This document shows positions 1-8,624 of a DNA stretch of 32,834 bases, one piece after another. Source of the DNA: Paludibacteraceae bacterium (GTDB taxonomy: Bacteria; Bacteroidota; Bacteroidia; Bacteroidales; Paludibacteraceae); assembly GCA_024689005.1 (NCBI GenBank), contig JAILDU010000038.1, forward strand, positions 1-32,834. Reading direction: 5' to 3'. Under the pieces are notes generated by a model, which saw only the letters and a list, made by a program, of their open reading frames with translations, had not been told where the DNA came from and ran no database searches. How positions within the stretch are numbered: the first letter of the stretch is position 1; every line of letters starts with the position of its first letter. A program made the position numbers and the translations under genes.

Positions 1-1
1 C

Positions 2-1066
2 TACTATTGCATGATATATAATTCGGAAACAGTTCATGTTTTTGATATTGCACTCGACATTGATGGAAACACAACTAATGGTTATGCAGGTCCGTGGCAG
101 AATTTTGGAGCAGACTATATGATTGAGATCTATCTTGATAGTGATGGTTGCTCGTCAGATTTGTTTTATTCGCCCGTAGAGATTGTTAAATGGAATGGTG
201 ATGATGCAAACGGATGGAATTGGAGCATAGTAAGCGTTGAGCCAGAATTTTGTCAAAGCAGTCCCAGATCCTATAGTGGTAACTTCAAGTGCATAGAGGG
301 AAAAGTGCGCTATTCCGGTGTTTTTGCGAAACCGGATTCTATTAAAGCGGGAGTGCTTGCTCAGAACAATGAATGGGATACTAATGGCATTATACCGCAA
401 GTAAATATTGGCGACTCGGTTTCTCATGATGCTATGTTGAGTGTTAAAGTAATAGAACAAGATACATTATACATTAATCATAACGGTTTGGAGTATTGCG
501 CAAGTGTTCCTAATAAAACTGCAACTCTGCTGAAGAGTACTCTGTATCCGGATAATATTGTGTTGCCACATACAATTAATTATTACGGTGAGAACTATAA
601 TGTGGAAATGACTCCTGATATGCTCTATTTTATGAATACGGACATTAAGAGTCTGGAGATGCAGGAAGGTTGGACCGAAGTGGGCGCTTCCGTATTCCGT
701 AATTGTTCATATCTGGAAAGCGTAGAATTGCCATCTACCATGCAGTCAATAGGTTACTGTTGCTTTTGGGGCTGTACACATCTTAACAAGGTGGTAGTGA
801 AAGCACAAGTTCCTCCTACCATTGACGCAACAAGCTTCTATGGAATGGACCTTCAAACACCTGTTTATGTGCCGGATGCATCGGTAGCCGCATACAAAGC
901 AGATGCTCTGTGGGGATTGTTTAACATCCAGCCGATGTCCAATATGTCTCAAGGCATTCATAACGCAACGATGGATACCAAAGTGACCAAACGTATCGTT
1001 AATGGTCAACTGCTGATCGAACGCGATGGCAAAAAATATAACGCTCAAGGCGTAGAAATGAAGTAA
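2..1066 (+). CDS. Secreted BspA-type leucine-rich-repeat protein, 5' partial
   Basis: The reading frame is open to the left edge, so the N-terminus and any signal peptide lie outside the window. The visible part starts with a beta-rich domain of about 150 residues containing EIYLDSDG and WNGDDANGWNW; it looks like a carbohydrate-binding or DOMON-like sandwich, but I cannot name it firmly. A short LRR_5/BspA-like block follows (IKSLEMQEGWTEVGASVF, LESVELPSTMQSIG), then the 'VYVPDASVAAYKA' segment usual after such repeats. The last 24 residues (NGQLLIERDGKKYNAQGVEMK) resemble the short T9SS-type C-terminal tail common in Bacteroidales surface proteins. I infer a secreted or surface-attached protein; its ligand is unknown. 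Confidence 0.7.
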   Translation, partial: YYCMIYNSETVHVFDIALDIDGNTTNGYAGPWQNFGADYMIEIYLDSDGCSSDLFYSPVEIVKWNGDDANGWNWSIVSVEPEFCQSSPRSYSGNFKCIEGKVRYSGVFAKPDSIKAGVLAQNNEWDTNGIIPQVNIGDSVSHDAMLSVKVIEQDTLYINHNGLEYCASVPNKTATLLKSTLYPDNIVLPHTINYYGENYNVEMTPDMLYFMNTDIKSLEMQEGWTEVGASVFRNCSYLESVELPSTMQSIGYCCFWGCTHLNKVVVKAQVPPTIDATSFYGMDLQTPVYVPDASVAAYKADALWGLFNIQPMSNMSQGIHNATMDTKVTKRIVNGQLLIERDGKKYNAQGVEMK

Positions 1067-1079
1067 TTGGTTGTCGTTC

Positions 1080-1173
1080 TGTCGCTGTTGTCGCTATTAT
1101 TGAGATGATTTATACTTGTAAATTTCTGAAAAAGAAGTCATTACGAGATAGCGACAATAGCGACGCAGCGACA
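1080..1173. repeat. Imperfect inverted repeat after the LRR gene
   Basis: The arms at 1080-1098 and 1156-1173 pair over about 17 positions with one bulge; both are made of TGTCGCT / AGCGACA blocks, and extra GCGAC copies lie at 1151-1155. The loop is 57 bases. It lies 14 bases after the LRR stop codon. It could fold in RNA as a terminator-like structure, but no T-run follows the right arm. Confidence 0.5.
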
Positions 1174-1204
1174 GGCAAAAAAAATAGAGAGAGCGTTCCG
1201 CGCG

Positions 1205-1325
1205 GATGTTGCGCGGATGTTACGCGGAGGTTGGGTGGGGAAGACCCCTACAAAACCCCGACAAAACCCCGACAAGACCTCGAGTATAGTCTAGGATTGT
1301 CTCGTGTTGCTCTCGAAGTTATTTC
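1205..1325. repeat. 11-bp-periodic array 1
   Basis: About eleven consecutive 11-bp units. Neighbouring units resemble each other but the sequence drifts along the array, from GATGTTGCGCG-like through GACAAAACCCC-like to GTGTTGCTCTC-like units. Nine of eleven units begin with G in this phase. The part from about 1249 onward is homologous to the array at 29896-30115: GAGTATAGTCT at 1282 matches GAGTAAAGTCT at 30028, and the next unit differs at two positions. Units of 11 are not a multiple of three, so it is not a coding repeat in the simple sense. Function unknown. Confidence 0.75.
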
Positions 1326-1377
1326 AATCTTGCGGCTGCCACACGGCGGCCGCTTTTGTGTACTTTTTTTTCAAATA

Positions 1378-1409
1378 TTTGCATATGTCAAAAAAAAGTA
1401 TTACCTTTG
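1378..1409 (+). promoter_or_regulatory. Promoter of the phosphopantetheinyl transferase gene
   Basis: TTTG at 1378-1381, 20 bases, then TACCTTTG at 1402-1409, the Bacteroidota -33/-7 form. The stretch around it (TTTGC..ATGTCA.AAAAAAGTATTACC) closely resembles the promoters before the ATPase and the Rhs tip. A 7-bp inverted repeat TGTCGCC/GGCGACA (1408-1414 and 1422-1428) lies over the expected transcription start. Confidence 0.75.
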
Positions 1410-1434
1410 TCGCCGTTTTAGGGCGACAGGAAAA

Positions 1435-2052
1435 ATGCTGGAGATATGTGTAGATGATGATATGAGCCGGATGACGGCAGAGGAAGTGGCGCGATTGCTG
1501 CCACTCGTTTCTGCACAACGCCGCGAAGAAGCCCTGCGCTACAAGCATGTGTCAGGCCAATACTGCTGTTTGAGAAGTTGGGAAATGCTCAGACACCAGC
1601 TGATAGACAACATGCAACTGTCGCAATCGGAAGCTGACGAGAGAATGCAGGAATGGCAGTATAACGAGCACGGCAAACCACACCTGAAGAATGGGCCGTA
1701 CTTCTCCATCAGTCATTGCAAGGAAGCCATCGCGGTGGCGATAAGCGACAAGCCTGTGGGTATAGATATAGAATTTATCCGACCAGCCAAAAAAGAACTG
1801 ATGGAACGAGTGATGAGTGAGGAAGAGAAAAGGAAAGTTGAATGTTTGGAGTCGAAAGAAGAAAGAGATCGGTTATTCACGCGGCTCTGGACTCAGAAAG
1901 AAGCTATAGTCAAATATGTGGGGACGGGAATACTGTCGTTTGAACAGTTGCAAGGAGTACTGGACGAATGGGCGAGAGGACGAATGGGCAATGGCAAAGT
2001 GGTAAGCGTAGAAAAAGAGCGATATATTTACAGCATAGCAACAGAAGAATAG
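1435..2052 (+). CDS. 4'-phosphopantetheinyl transferase (Sfp/AcpT superfamily)
   Basis: Transfers the phosphopantetheine arm of CoA to a serine of carrier proteins (acyl carrier protein or a biosynthetic carrier), making them active in the cytoplasm. The 205-residue product has the family signatures: GPYFSISHCKEAIAVAI, then VGIDIEFI with the Mg-binding acidic pair, and WTQKEAIVKYVGTGI. The length fits a small single-domain member. The reading frame is open upstream to 1105, but the promoter at 1378-1409 lies inside that extension, so ATG 1435 is chosen. dnaX follows 15 bases after the stop and may be co-transcribed. Which carrier protein it serves cannot be told from the window. Confidence 0.85.
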   Translation: MLEICVDDDMSRMTAEEVARLLPLVSAQRREEALRYKHVSGQYCCLRSWEMLRHQLIDNMQLSQSEADERMQEWQYNEHGKPHLKNGPYFSISHCKEAIAVAISDKPVGIDIEFIRPAKKELMERVMSEEEKRKVECLESKEERDRLFTRLWTQKEAIVKYVGTGILSFEQLQGVLDEWARGRMGNGKVVSVEKERYIYSIATEE

Positions 2053-2067
2053 AAGAAAACAAGATAT

Positions 2068-3819
2068 ATGGAAAATTACATTGTTTCGGCGCGTAAGTAC
2101 AGACCGCAGACTTTTGAGTCGGTGGTTGGTCAGCAGACGTTGACGCAGACTCTGCAGAACGCAATACGCCAGGACCGTTTGGCGCACGCGTATCTGTTCT
2201 GTGGTCCGCGTGGCGTGGGCAAGACCACCTGTGCTCGTATATTCGCCAAGACGATAAACTGCCAGAACCCGCAGAACGGCTTTGACGCTTGTAATGAGTG
2301 TGAGTCGTGTCGTGCGTTCAACGAACAACGTTCGTTTAATATCCACGAGTTGGATGCCGCCAGCAACAACGGTGTAGAGGATATACGTGCACTGATAGAG
2401 CAAGTGCGTATCCCGCCGCAGATCGGTAAATACTCGGTCTATATCATAGATGAGGTGCATATGCTTTCGCAGGGTGCATTCAATGCGTTGTTGAAGACGC
2501 TGGAGGAACCGCCTGCACATGCCATCTTCATATTGGCGACCACCGAGAAACACAAAGTGTTGCCGACCATATTGAGTCGTTGCCAAGTATATGATTTCAG
2601 TCGTATAACCATACAGGATACGATAGCCCATCTGCAGTCGGTGGCTCAGAAAGAGGGGATTACGGCGAGCGAGGAGGCATTGAATGTGGTTGCGCAGAAA
2701 GCCGATGGCGGAATGCGCGACGCGCTGTCGATATTTGACCAATTGGTGGCATTCTGCGGCAACGAGATAACTTATGAGCGCACGATAGAGGTGCTCAATG
2801 TGCTGGATTCGGACTACTATTTCCGTCTGGTGGATATGGCGTTGGAGCACAATGTAGCGGGCGCCTTGCTGTTGCTGAACGAGGTGCTCAACAAGGGCTT
2901 TGATGCCGGCCATTTTGTGACAGGGTTTGCGCAACACCTGCGCGATGTGCTGGTGAGCAAAGATCCGCAGACTCTGCCGCTACTGGAGACCGCTGATACG
3001 ATTCGCCAACGCTATGGAGTGCAAGCGCAGAAATGTGCGCCTATGTGGATTTTTGCAGCGCTTGATATAATGAACACGTGCGACATCAATTATCGAACGG
3101 CTCGCAATAAGCGACTGACGGTAGAGTTGGCGCTCGTCAAACTATGTCAGTTGGGTGTGCCGCAGAATATTGCAAGTACACCGGTGCCGCAGAACAACCA
3201 GAATAGCCAACCCGCGCCTAAACCGGTTGTTTCTGCTGTTCAGCAGCCGGCTGCTCCGCAACAGACTGCTCCGCAACAAGCGACAGTGCAGAGCGCACCG
3301 AGCACACCAAGCACTCCGAGTGCTGCTCCGCAGGCATCGATGCCCAAGGTTTCGTTGCCGAAAGTACCCGGTATAGGATTAGGACTCGGTCCAAAGAACA
3401 AAACGGCCGAACCAACCAATAGTTCGCCGGCGGCTACACCGCCGGAAGAGGAGGGCAATCGCCCTTTCACGGCTGACCGATTCAGAGACGCGTGGATCGG
3501 TCTGAGCCGCACTCATGCTGAGGAACCGCGTCTGGTACAACTGCTGGAGAACTATATGCCGGAACTGACTGATGAGGTGACGGCAGAGGTGCAAATGCCT
3601 AATCCGTGGCAGCAACAGGAAATGCGAAAAGCATTGCCCGGACTGCTGGCAGAATTGCGTAAGGAACTGCATAACAGCCAACTGAATATCCAAGTGACAT
3701 TAGCCGAATATGGAGAGGAACAGATGGCCTTTACTGCAGAAGAGAAATACAAACTGATGGTAGAGAGCAATCCGTTGCTGGCTACACTGAAAGAAACACT
3801 GGATTTGCAAATCGATTAA
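2068..3819 (+). CDS. dnaX: DNA polymerase III subunit gamma/tau
   Basis: ATPase subunit of the clamp loader, which opens and loads the sliding clamp at replication forks. The 583-residue protein has the clamp-loader AAA+ core: Walker A GPRGVGKT at residues 46-53, zinc-module cysteines 65, 75, 78 and 81, Walker B DEVH at 128-131 and the SRC motif at 170-172. A domain III region follows to about residue 360, then a Pro/Gln/Ala-rich linker of roughly 110 residues, then a C-terminal tau-like domain from about residue 470. I did not test for a programmed frameshift site. It lies 15 bases after the transferase gene and 44 bases before the peptidase gene, on the same strand. Confidence 0.96.
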   Translation: MENYIVSARKYRPQTFESVVGQQTLTQTLQNAIRQDRLAHAYLFCGPRGVGKTTCARIFAKTINCQNPQNGFDACNECESCRAFNEQRSFNIHELDAASNNGVEDIRALIEQVRIPPQIGKYSVYIIDEVHMLSQGAFNALLKTLEEPPAHAIFILATTEKHKVLPTILSRCQVYDFSRITIQDTIAHLQSVAQKEGITASEEALNVVAQKADGGMRDALSIFDQLVAFCGNEITYERTIEVLNVLDSDYYFRLVDMALEHNVAGALLLLNEVLNKGFDAGHFVTGFAQHLRDVLVSKDPQTLPLLETADTIRQRYGVQAQKCAPMWIFAALDIMNTCDINYRTARNKRLTVELALVKLCQLGVPQNIASTPVPQNNQNSQPAPKPVVSAVQQPAAPQQTAPQQATVQSAPSTPSTPSAAPQASMPKVSLPKVPGIGLGLGPKNKTAEPTNSSPAATPPEEEGNRPFTADRFRDAWIGLSRTHAEEPRLVQLLENYMPELTDEVTAEVQMPNPWQQQEMRKALPGLLAELRKELHNSQLNIQVTLAEYGEEQMAFTAEEKYKLMVESNPLLATLKETLDLQID

Positions 3820-3863
3820 GCCGCCGCTTAATCCTAAATAACCCAAACCAAAAAACAACACCA

Positions 3864-4844
3864 ATGAAACCGACATTTTTTAACAAACGCTATCGTATCA
3901 ATCCCGAGACGCTGCAACTCGAGCGCGTGGAGCATGGTATCCGTTATTGGCTTCGTCGTTCAGGTTATTACCTGTTCGGTGGAATATGTATGGGTATAGT
4001 GTTCTTCTTTGTGTACTTTATGGCTTTCCCGTCTCCGCGTGAGTCGGCATTGATGCTGCAGAACCGTAACCTGCAGGCACAACTCGAGGTGATGGAACGA
4101 CAGGTGGATCAGATGCAGGTGGTGATGACTGATATGGCTCAACGTGACGATAATCTCTATCGTGCAATATTGGGCGCAGAACCTATACCGCAAAGCGTGC
4201 GTTTGGGAGCTACACACCAGATCTGTTATTATGATTCGTTGGCCCGCATGAGTAATATGCAGTTGTCGGCCGATTTGCAGCAGAAGATAGATGTACTGGA
4301 GAAGGAGTTATACGTGCAGGCACGCTCGTATGATGAGATATTGCAATTGGCAAAGAATCAGGAGGTTCGCATGGAGAATATACCTGCTATCCAGCCTGTA
4401 CTGAACGAGAACCTGAAGCATATGGCTTCCGGATATGGTTGGCGTATTGACCCTATTTATCATGTGCGTCGTTTCCACCAGGGAATGGACTTCTCCGCTC
4501 CGGTAGGAACAGATATTTTTGCTACGGGTAACGGAACTGTTACTTATTCCGGATGGCGTCAAGGATATGGTGAGACGGTAGAGATAGACCACGGTTTCAA
4601 CTATTCGACCCGCTATGCTCACTGTAGCAAGCGTTTTGCTCGTGTGGGGCAGAAAGTGAAGCGTGGCGATGTGATAGCGTTAGTGGGAAATACGGGTAAA
4701 TCAACGGGTCCGCACGTGCACTATGAGGTGCACTATCATGGTAAACCTGTAGACCCGCGTAATTTCTACTTCTACGATCTGAGTCCGGAAGACTACGATC
4801 GAATGGTTCAGCTGTCGAGCAATATGGGAAATATGATGGATTAA
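3864..4844 (+). CDS. M23 family metallopeptidase (LytM domain), membrane-anchored
   Basis: Probable cell-wall endopeptidase or a regulator of cell-wall hydrolysis in the periplasm. A short cytoplasmic N-terminus is followed by one transmembrane segment (about residues 36-54), a coiled-coil region (about 64-160, with heptad-like ALMLQNRNLQAQLEVMERQV), and a C-terminal LytM domain. The zinc ligands are intact: H205xxxD209 in HQGMDF and H284-V-H286 in GPHVHYEVH. The complete metal site suggests an active enzyme rather than an EnvC-like activator. This architecture is common in Bacteroidota. The substrate peptide bond is not known. It ends about 70 bases from the convergent Crp/Fnr gene. Confidence 0.9.
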   Translation: MKPTFFNKRYRINPETLQLERVEHGIRYWLRRSGYYLFGGICMGIVFFFVYFMAFPSPRESALMLQNRNLQAQLEVMERQVDQMQVVMTDMAQRDDNLYRAILGAEPIPQSVRLGATHQICYYDSLARMSNMQLSADLQQKIDVLEKELYVQARSYDEILQLAKNQEVRMENIPAIQPVLNENLKHMASGYGWRIDPIYHVRRFHQGMDFSAPVGTDIFATGNGTVTYSGWRQGYGETVEIDHGFNYSTRYAHCSKRFARVGQKVKRGDVIALVGNTGKSTGPHVHYEVHYHGKPVDPRNFYFYDLSPEDYDRMVQLSSNMGNMMD

Positions 4845-4910
4845 ACGTTGTGCGTGAGATGTGTGTAATCTCAGCGTAACGTCAGCGTAACCTCTGCCGG
4901 AGAGAGAGGC

Positions 4911-5609
4911 TTAACCTAAGCGCGAGATATGCTCCAATTCTTTCTCGTTGAGCAGTTTGATCGTACGTCCGTCCACCTCAATCAATCCTTCTTGCGCAAA
5001 TTGGCTGAGCGTGCGAATGGCGTTACTGGTGATCATGTTGCTCATGTTAGCAAGATCTTCGCGCGGTATGCGCATTGCCAGCGTTTTGCCATCGGCTTCA
5101 AGGCCATAGTTGTTGCGCAGGTGTAAGAGCGATTCCGCCAAGCGGCCGCGTATATGTTTCTGCGTCAGGTTGACAGTCTGTATCTCGGAGATAGCCAAGT
5201 CCTTAGCCATGGTCAGCATGACCTGGTAGCAGAATTGTCCGTTCTCGCGAACAAGTCGCGTGAAAGCCTCGCTATCCATTCGATAAACGGCGCAAGGTTC
5301 GAAAGCACTTGCGCTGGAGTTATATGAATCACCGGCTATGACAGCTCGGTATCCGAAAAGATCGTATGGTTTGAGCAGACGAATAATCTGCGGACGCTGT
5401 CCAATACCCTCTTTGTAAATGCGGACTTTTCCGCTCAATAGCATCCATATGGAGTGCGACTTGTCGCCTTCGGCATGAATAAGCGCGTTCTTTTCGTAGT
5501 GAACGACTTCAACGTGTTCGGCTGCCCATTGTTTCTGCTCATCACTCAAAGTATCCCATATGGGGTTTAACTCCCACAGGGGACTAAAACTCACTTCTTT
5601 TCTTTTCAT
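4911..5609 (-). CDS. Crp/Fnr family transcriptional regulator
   Basis: A 232-residue regulator with an N-terminal cyclic-nucleotide-binding-type beta-barrel (ALIHAEGDKSHSIWMLLSGK through GYRAVIAG) and a C-terminal winged helix with the recognition region REDLANMSNMITSNAIRTL. The cysteines needed for an FNR iron-sulfur cluster are not seen, and the canonical cAMP-contact motif is not obvious, so the effector is unknown. ATG 5609 (MKRKEVSFSP) is chosen; the frame extends four codons further to a TTG at 5621. Its promoter faces the gcvP promoter across a shared intergenic region. Targets cannot be assigned from the window. Confidence 0.88.
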   Translation of the reverse strand: MKRKEVSFSPLWELNPIWDTLSDEQKQWAAEHVEVVHYEKNALIHAEGDKSHSIWMLLSGKVRIYKEGIGQRPQIIRLLKPYDLFGYRAVIAGDSYNSSASAFEPCAVYRMDSEAFTRLVRENGQFCYQVMLTMAKDLAISEIQTVNLTQKHIRGRLAESLLHLRNNYGLEADGKTLAMRIPREDLANMSNMITSNAIRTLSQFAQEGLIEVDGRTIKLLNEKELEHISRLG

Positions 5610-5637
5610 TCCAATACCCAATTCCGAAAAATGTGCA

Positions 5638-5669
5638 CAAAGTTATAGTTTTTCTTTGAACTATGCAAA
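5638..5669 (-). promoter_or_regulatory. Promoter of the Crp/Fnr regulator gene
   Basis: On the minus strand TTTG (5669-5666), 20 bases, then TAACTTTG (5645-5638), matching the Bacteroidota promoter form. It lies 28 bases upstream of ATG 5609. Confidence 0.7.
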
Positions 5670-5726
5670 TTTTTTTTAATTTTTATCGAAATATGGGCGT
5701 TTGTACGCAATAAAAACAAAAAAAAC

Positions 5727-5757
5727 TTGTGTAAATGAAAAAAAACACGTACTTTTG
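5727..5757 (+). promoter_or_regulatory. Promoter of gcvP
   Basis: TTG at 5727, 20 bases, then TACTTTTG at 5750-5757; the leader before ATG 5796 is about 32 bases. No glycine riboswitch was recognised upstream. Confidence 0.75.
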
Positions 5758-5795
5758 CACGTTATTTTGACGAACAAGTTAAACACACTTACCAT

Positions 5796-8624
5796 ATGAA
5801 AGTCAACTACCTTGAGTCGCGTCATGTCGGGCTCACTCCAAACGACGAGAAAAAGATGTTAGAGGCATTGGGCGTAGAGTCGCTCGAAGCCTTGGTTCGT
5901 GAGACTATGCCGGCGGATATATTGCTGCCGGAATCTATTGAATTGGACGAAGCTCTTACCGAGCAGGAACATCTGGAGGCAGCCGATGCGTTGGCAGCAC
6001 AGAATGAGCCTTTCCGTTCGTATATCGGTCGCGGCTGGTATGGAACGATCACTCCGGCTGTCATACGTCGTAATATGCTGGAGAATCCGGTGTGGTACAC
6101 CAGTTATACACCATATCAGGCGGAGGTTAGTCAAGGCCGCTTGGAGGCGTTGTTTGTCTTTCAGACCATGATTAGCGACCTTACCGGACTGCCTTTGGCT
6201 AACTGCTCGTTGCTGGATGAAGCGACAGCGGCAGCCGAGTCGGTGACGATGATGCGCAATCTGCGTAGTCGTGAGCAGGTTAAGAATGGAGTTTGTAAGG
6301 TGTTTGTGGACGAAAAGATATGGCCTAATACGCTTTCTGTTCTTCGTACGCGTGCCGCCGGCCAGGGCATAGAGATTGTGGTTGGCAATTATGCGGATTT
6401 CAATCCGTCGGAGGAGTATTTCGGCGCGTTGGTTCAGTGGCCGAATGCAGAGGGATCGATAGAGGATTATGAGACATTTGTGGATGATTGTCACGCAGCG
6501 GCGGGTCTGAAAGTGACTGTGGTCGCAGATCTGATGGCATTGGCTCTGCTCAAGCCGCTGAATGCAGATATCATGTGCGGCACAGCCCAACGCTTCGGGT
6601 TGCCGATGGGTTTTGGAGGCCCGACAGCCGGTTATATGGCCACGCGTGATGAGTTTAAACGCGATATGCCGGGTCGTATAATCGGCTTGAGCAAAGATAA
6701 GTATGAGCACCCTGCGTATCGTTTGGCTCTGCAGACTCGTGAGCAACATATCAAACGTGAGCGTGCTACATCTAATATCTGTACTGCAGAAGCCCTGTCT
6801 GCTATGATGGCCGGAATGTACGGTGTTTATCATGGCGCAGAAGGAATCCGCGAGATAGCCGAAGGTATTCACGGTCGCGCTGTCTATCTGAGCGAGATGT
6901 TGCAGGCTTACGGATTTAATCAAGAGAATGCCGAGTTCTTTGACACGCTGCGTATTACACGCGATGATGATGAGGGATGGCAAGTGCGTCTGCGTGAAGC
7001 AGCAGAGACAATGGGAATCAACCTGTATTACGATGCACAAGGTTGGGTGGGATTGTCTATAGATGAGACCGTTGGCATAGATGACATGAACGACCTGATC
7101 GAACTCTTTGCGTCGTGTAGCGGCAATATGCCTCAGTATGAGGAGAGCGAAGAAGCTTTTGAGGGATTGTGGGCAATAGATGAGAGTCGTGTGCGAGAGG
7201 TGGATTATATGCAAGCGGAAGTGTTCAAACTCTATCATACCGAAACGGAGTTGATGCGCTATCTGAAACGTCTCGATCGAAAAGACATCAGTCTGGCTAC
7301 CAGCATGATACCGCTTGGCAGTTGCACAATGAAACTGAATCCTGCAGCTGCAATGATTCCTGTTACCCTGTCCGGCCTGATGGCTGTTCATCCGTTAGCT
7401 CCGCAGTCGCAGGCTTTGGGCTATCAGACTATATTGGAGGAGTTGCAAGAGCAGTTGTGTGCCATAACCGGTTTTGATGCCTGCACGCTTCAGCCCACTT
7501 CAGGAGCGGCCGGTGAATATACCGGATTGGTTGTAATACGTGAATATTTGCGTCGATTGGGACAAAGTCAACGCAACGTACTTTTGATCCCGGCTTCTGC
7601 ACACGGAACCAACCCGGCTTCGTGCGTGCAAGCGGGATTTGTTCCTTGCGTAGTCAATTGTGATGAGCAGGGTAATACCGATTTGGCCGATTGGAAACAG
7701 AAGGCTGAAGAAAACAAAGAAGTGCTGGCTGGATGCATGATTACGTATCCTTCTACGCATGGTATTTTTGAGCAGGCAATACGTGAGATGGTGAATATAA
7801 TTCACACAAACGGCGGCTATGTATATATGGACGGTGCCAACATGAATGCACAGATAGGCTGGACTAATCCTGCGTATATCGGAGCAGATGTGTGTCACCT
7901 GAATCTGCATAAGTCGTTTGCCTCGCCTCACGGCGGTGGCGGTCCTGGAGCCGGAGCTGTATGTTGTACGGATGCGATGGCTGATTGTCTGCCGACAGAG
8001 GATGCCAACCGTGTCAGCTCAGCCTTGTACGGAAATGCCAACATGGCGCTTATCTCATGGGGATACATAGCTATGATGGGCGCAGAAGGATTGCGACATG
8101 CAACGGCTGCAGCAATCTTGTCGGCCAACTATATGGCTAAGCGCCTGAAAGACGCATATGGCATTGTTTATACAGGTAAGAATGGCCGTGTGGGACATGA
8201 ATTGATACTCGATTGTCGCCAATTCCACGCTATCGGTATCACCGAGGCAGATATAGCAAAACGTCTGATGGATTATGGCTATCATGCACCGACACTCTCG
8301 TTCCCGGTCCACGGCACACTGATGGTAGAGCCGACCGAGAGCGAATCGCTGGTGGAGATAGACCGTTTCTGCGATGTGTTGCTGCAGATTCGCCAGGAGA
8401 TAGCAGATATCGAGTCCGGCAAGGCTGATAAGGCAGACAATGTGCTGCTAAATGCTCCCCATCCGGAGTACGAAGTAGTGGCAGACGAATGGTCGCATCC
8501 CTATTCACGTCGTCAGGCTGCGTATCCTACAGAATGGGTTGCGCAGACTAAGTTCTGGTGCCCGGTAGGCCGTGTGGACAATGGTTTTGGCGACCGTAAT
8601 CTCATAGCTAAATTCGGAGAATGA
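5796..8624 (+). CDS. gcvP: Glycine dehydrogenase (decarboxylating), P-protein
   Basis: The P-protein of the glycine cleavage system. It uses pyridoxal phosphate to decarboxylate glycine and pass the aminomethyl group to the lipoyl H-protein. At 942 residues it is the full-length fused form, with both halves present: N-terminal LTPNDEKKMLEALGVESLE, and C-terminal half with ISLATSMIPLGSCTMKLN. The PLP-binding lysine is K706 in HLNLHKSFASPHGGGGPG. The glycine-rich loop after it is intact. No gcvT or gcvH is in the window, so the system is dispersed. The stop overlaps the ATG of the first YitT gene (ATGA, 8621-8624), so the two are translationally coupled. Confidence 0.97.
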   Translation: MKVNYLESRHVGLTPNDEKKMLEALGVESLEALVRETMPADILLPESIELDEALTEQEHLEAADALAAQNEPFRSYIGRGWYGTITPAVIRRNMLENPVWYTSYTPYQAEVSQGRLEALFVFQTMISDLTGLPLANCSLLDEATAAAESVTMMRNLRSREQVKNGVCKVFVDEKIWPNTLSVLRTRAAGQGIEIVVGNYADFNPSEEYFGALVQWPNAEGSIEDYETFVDDCHAAAGLKVTVVADLMALALLKPLNADIMCGTAQRFGLPMGFGGPTAGYMATRDEFKRDMPGRIIGLSKDKYEHPAYRLALQTREQHIKRERATSNICTAEALSAMMAGMYGVYHGAEGIREIAEGIHGRAVYLSEMLQAYGFNQENAEFFDTLRITRDDDEGWQVRLREAAETMGINLYYDAQGWVGLSIDETVGIDDMNDLIELFASCSGNMPQYEESEEAFEGLWAIDESRVREVDYMQAEVFKLYHTETELMRYLKRLDRKDISLATSMIPLGSCTMKLNPAAAMIPVTLSGLMAVHPLAPQSQALGYQTILEELQEQLCAITGFDACTLQPTSGAAGEYTGLVVIREYLRRLGQSQRNVLLIPASAHGTNPASCVQAGFVPCVVNCDEQGNTDLADWKQKAEENKEVLAGCMITYPSTHGIFEQAIREMVNIIHTNGGYVYMDGANMNAQIGWTNPAYIGADVCHLNLHKSFASPHGGGGPGAGAVCCTDAMADCLPTEDANRVSSALYGNANMALISWGYIAMMGAEGLRHATAAAILSANYMAKRLKDAYGIVYTGKNGRVGHELILDCRQFHAIGITEADIAKRLMDYGYHAPTLSFPVHGTLMVEPTESESLVEIDRFCDVLLQIRQEIADIESGKADKADNVLLNAPHPEYEVVADEWSHPYSRRQAAYPTEWVAQTKFWCPVGRVDNGFGDRNLIAKFGE

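Noticed and set aside
1105..1434. Upstream extension of the phosphopantetheinyl transferase frame
   Set aside because: It runs through the 11-bp array and the promoter; the real start is ATG 1435.
1873..2937. 354-codon open frame on the minus strand across the transferase and dnaX genes
   Set aside because: Antisense to two well-supported genes, no recognisable domain and no promoter; a shadow frame.
3200..3420. Repeat-like Gln/Pro/Ala-coding stretch in dnaX
   Set aside because: Ordinary low-complexity linker of the tau subunit, not a DNA repeat element.
4891..4909. Possible terminator between the M23 peptidase and Crp/Fnr genes
   Set aside because: CCTCT/AGAGG can pair, but the stem is 5 bp with a 9-base loop and no T-run on either strand.
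5859..7391. 510-codon open frame on the minus strand
   Set aside because: It lies entirely antisense to gcvP, has no family resemblance and has the Ile/His/Arg-rich look of a codon-bias shadow.
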